This document shows, piece by piece, positions 63,850-64,000 of a stretch of DNA of 64,000 bases. The position numbers were made by a program, and so were the translations under genes. This DNA is from Chitinophagaceae bacterium. Its GTDB lineage: Bacteria; Bacteroidota; Bacteroidia; Chitinophagales; Chitinophagaceae. A model generated the notes under the pieces. It was given only the letters and a program-made list of their open reading frames with translations. It made no database searches and was not told where the DNA came from. The stretch spans positions 1 to 64,000 of the forward strand of contig CANGYR010000009.1 in NCBI GenBank assembly GCA_947458275.1. Reading direction: 5' to 3'. Numbering within the stretch: the first letter of the stretch is position 1; every line of letters starts with the position of its first letter.

Positions 63850-63990
63850 CACTTCGTGGCGTTTGGGGTTTGGTTGCGCTACGCGCGTTTGGCGTTTGGG
63901 GTTCGGGCCATTAAACTGTTAAACCCTTGCACCAGCGTAGCGACTTAAACCTTTATACCAGCGCAGCGATTTAAACCTTTTCCAGCGCCT
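63850..63990. repeat. Gene-end word repeat, patch 13
   Basis: A small hairpin GCCACttcGTGGC leads into G-rich words (63861-63907, with 63865-63892 nearly identical to 52270-52297) and then reversed 26-bp units (63950-63975 exact copy of 63161-63186). It starts a few bases behind the Rrf2 stop. The last 10-25 bases of the window may begin another gene or repeat and cannot be judged. Confidence 0.8.
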
Positions 63991-64000
63991 TCAAAATATC

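Overview
The window looks like a chromosomal segment of a Bacteroidota bacterium, most likely from or near the Chitinophagaceae. The reasons are: type IX secretion (T9SS) C-terminal sorting domains; a SprB-repeat adhesin; a TonB receptor with an N-terminal carboxypeptidase-like domain; the three-subunit cytochrome b succinate dehydrogenase; a YtxJ (bacillithiol) protein; TAnnTTTG promoter boxes; and a tmRNA whose predicted tag ends YAMAA as in Cytophaga relatives. No transposase, prophage, CRISPR array, rRNA or tRNA gene was seen. Gene content is mostly core metabolism and cell surface. The genus is inference.

Layout. 1-4.2 kb holds the N-terminal 1388 residues of a giant secreted adhesin (minus strand, running off the window). 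4.3-8.9 kb is a probable metal or siderophore uptake operon: small Cys protein, TonB receptor, PepSY membrane protein. A possible leader/attenuator lies upstream at about 8.96-9.1 kb. 9.3-18 kb carries a small helical protein, an OM beta-barrel, a Ca-type P-ATPase, a YCF48-like protein and SMC. 18-22 kb has three secreted proteins, one with a T9SS tail, preceded by a DnaA-box-like cluster. 22-33 kb holds isocitrate dehydrogenase, a TPR protein, DnaG, a DUF3052-like protein, M48 protease, PlsY, PrmA, PNPase and S15. 33-36 kb is a sugar oxidoreductase with two glycosyltransferases. 36-50 kb contains an FtsE-like ATPase, PurM, RibF, HolA, a very large OM protein, SdhCAB, a T9SS protein and GlcNAc kinase. 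50-53 kb has an S41 protease and tmRNA. 53-64 kb holds a secreted nuclease, lipoproteins, YtxJ, an ExoX-like exonuclease, a dolichol-P-mannose-synthase-like GT2, XerD, YkgJ, YraN, a DUF6580-like protein, RNase HI, an acyl-CoA carboxylase, a NeuD-like acetyltransferase and an Rrf2 regulator.

The most unusual feature is a dispersed family of short-word, low-complexity repeats. There are thirteen patches in 64 kb, almost all starting at or within a few tens of bases of a stop codon. Several genes take their stop codon from the repeat, and one glycosyltransferase has a C-terminal tail of about 27 residues encoded by it. Different patches share exact 19-26 bp stretches, often in opposite orientation, and some fold into hairpins. 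These matches were read directly from the sequence. The function, mobility and novelty of the family are not known to me.
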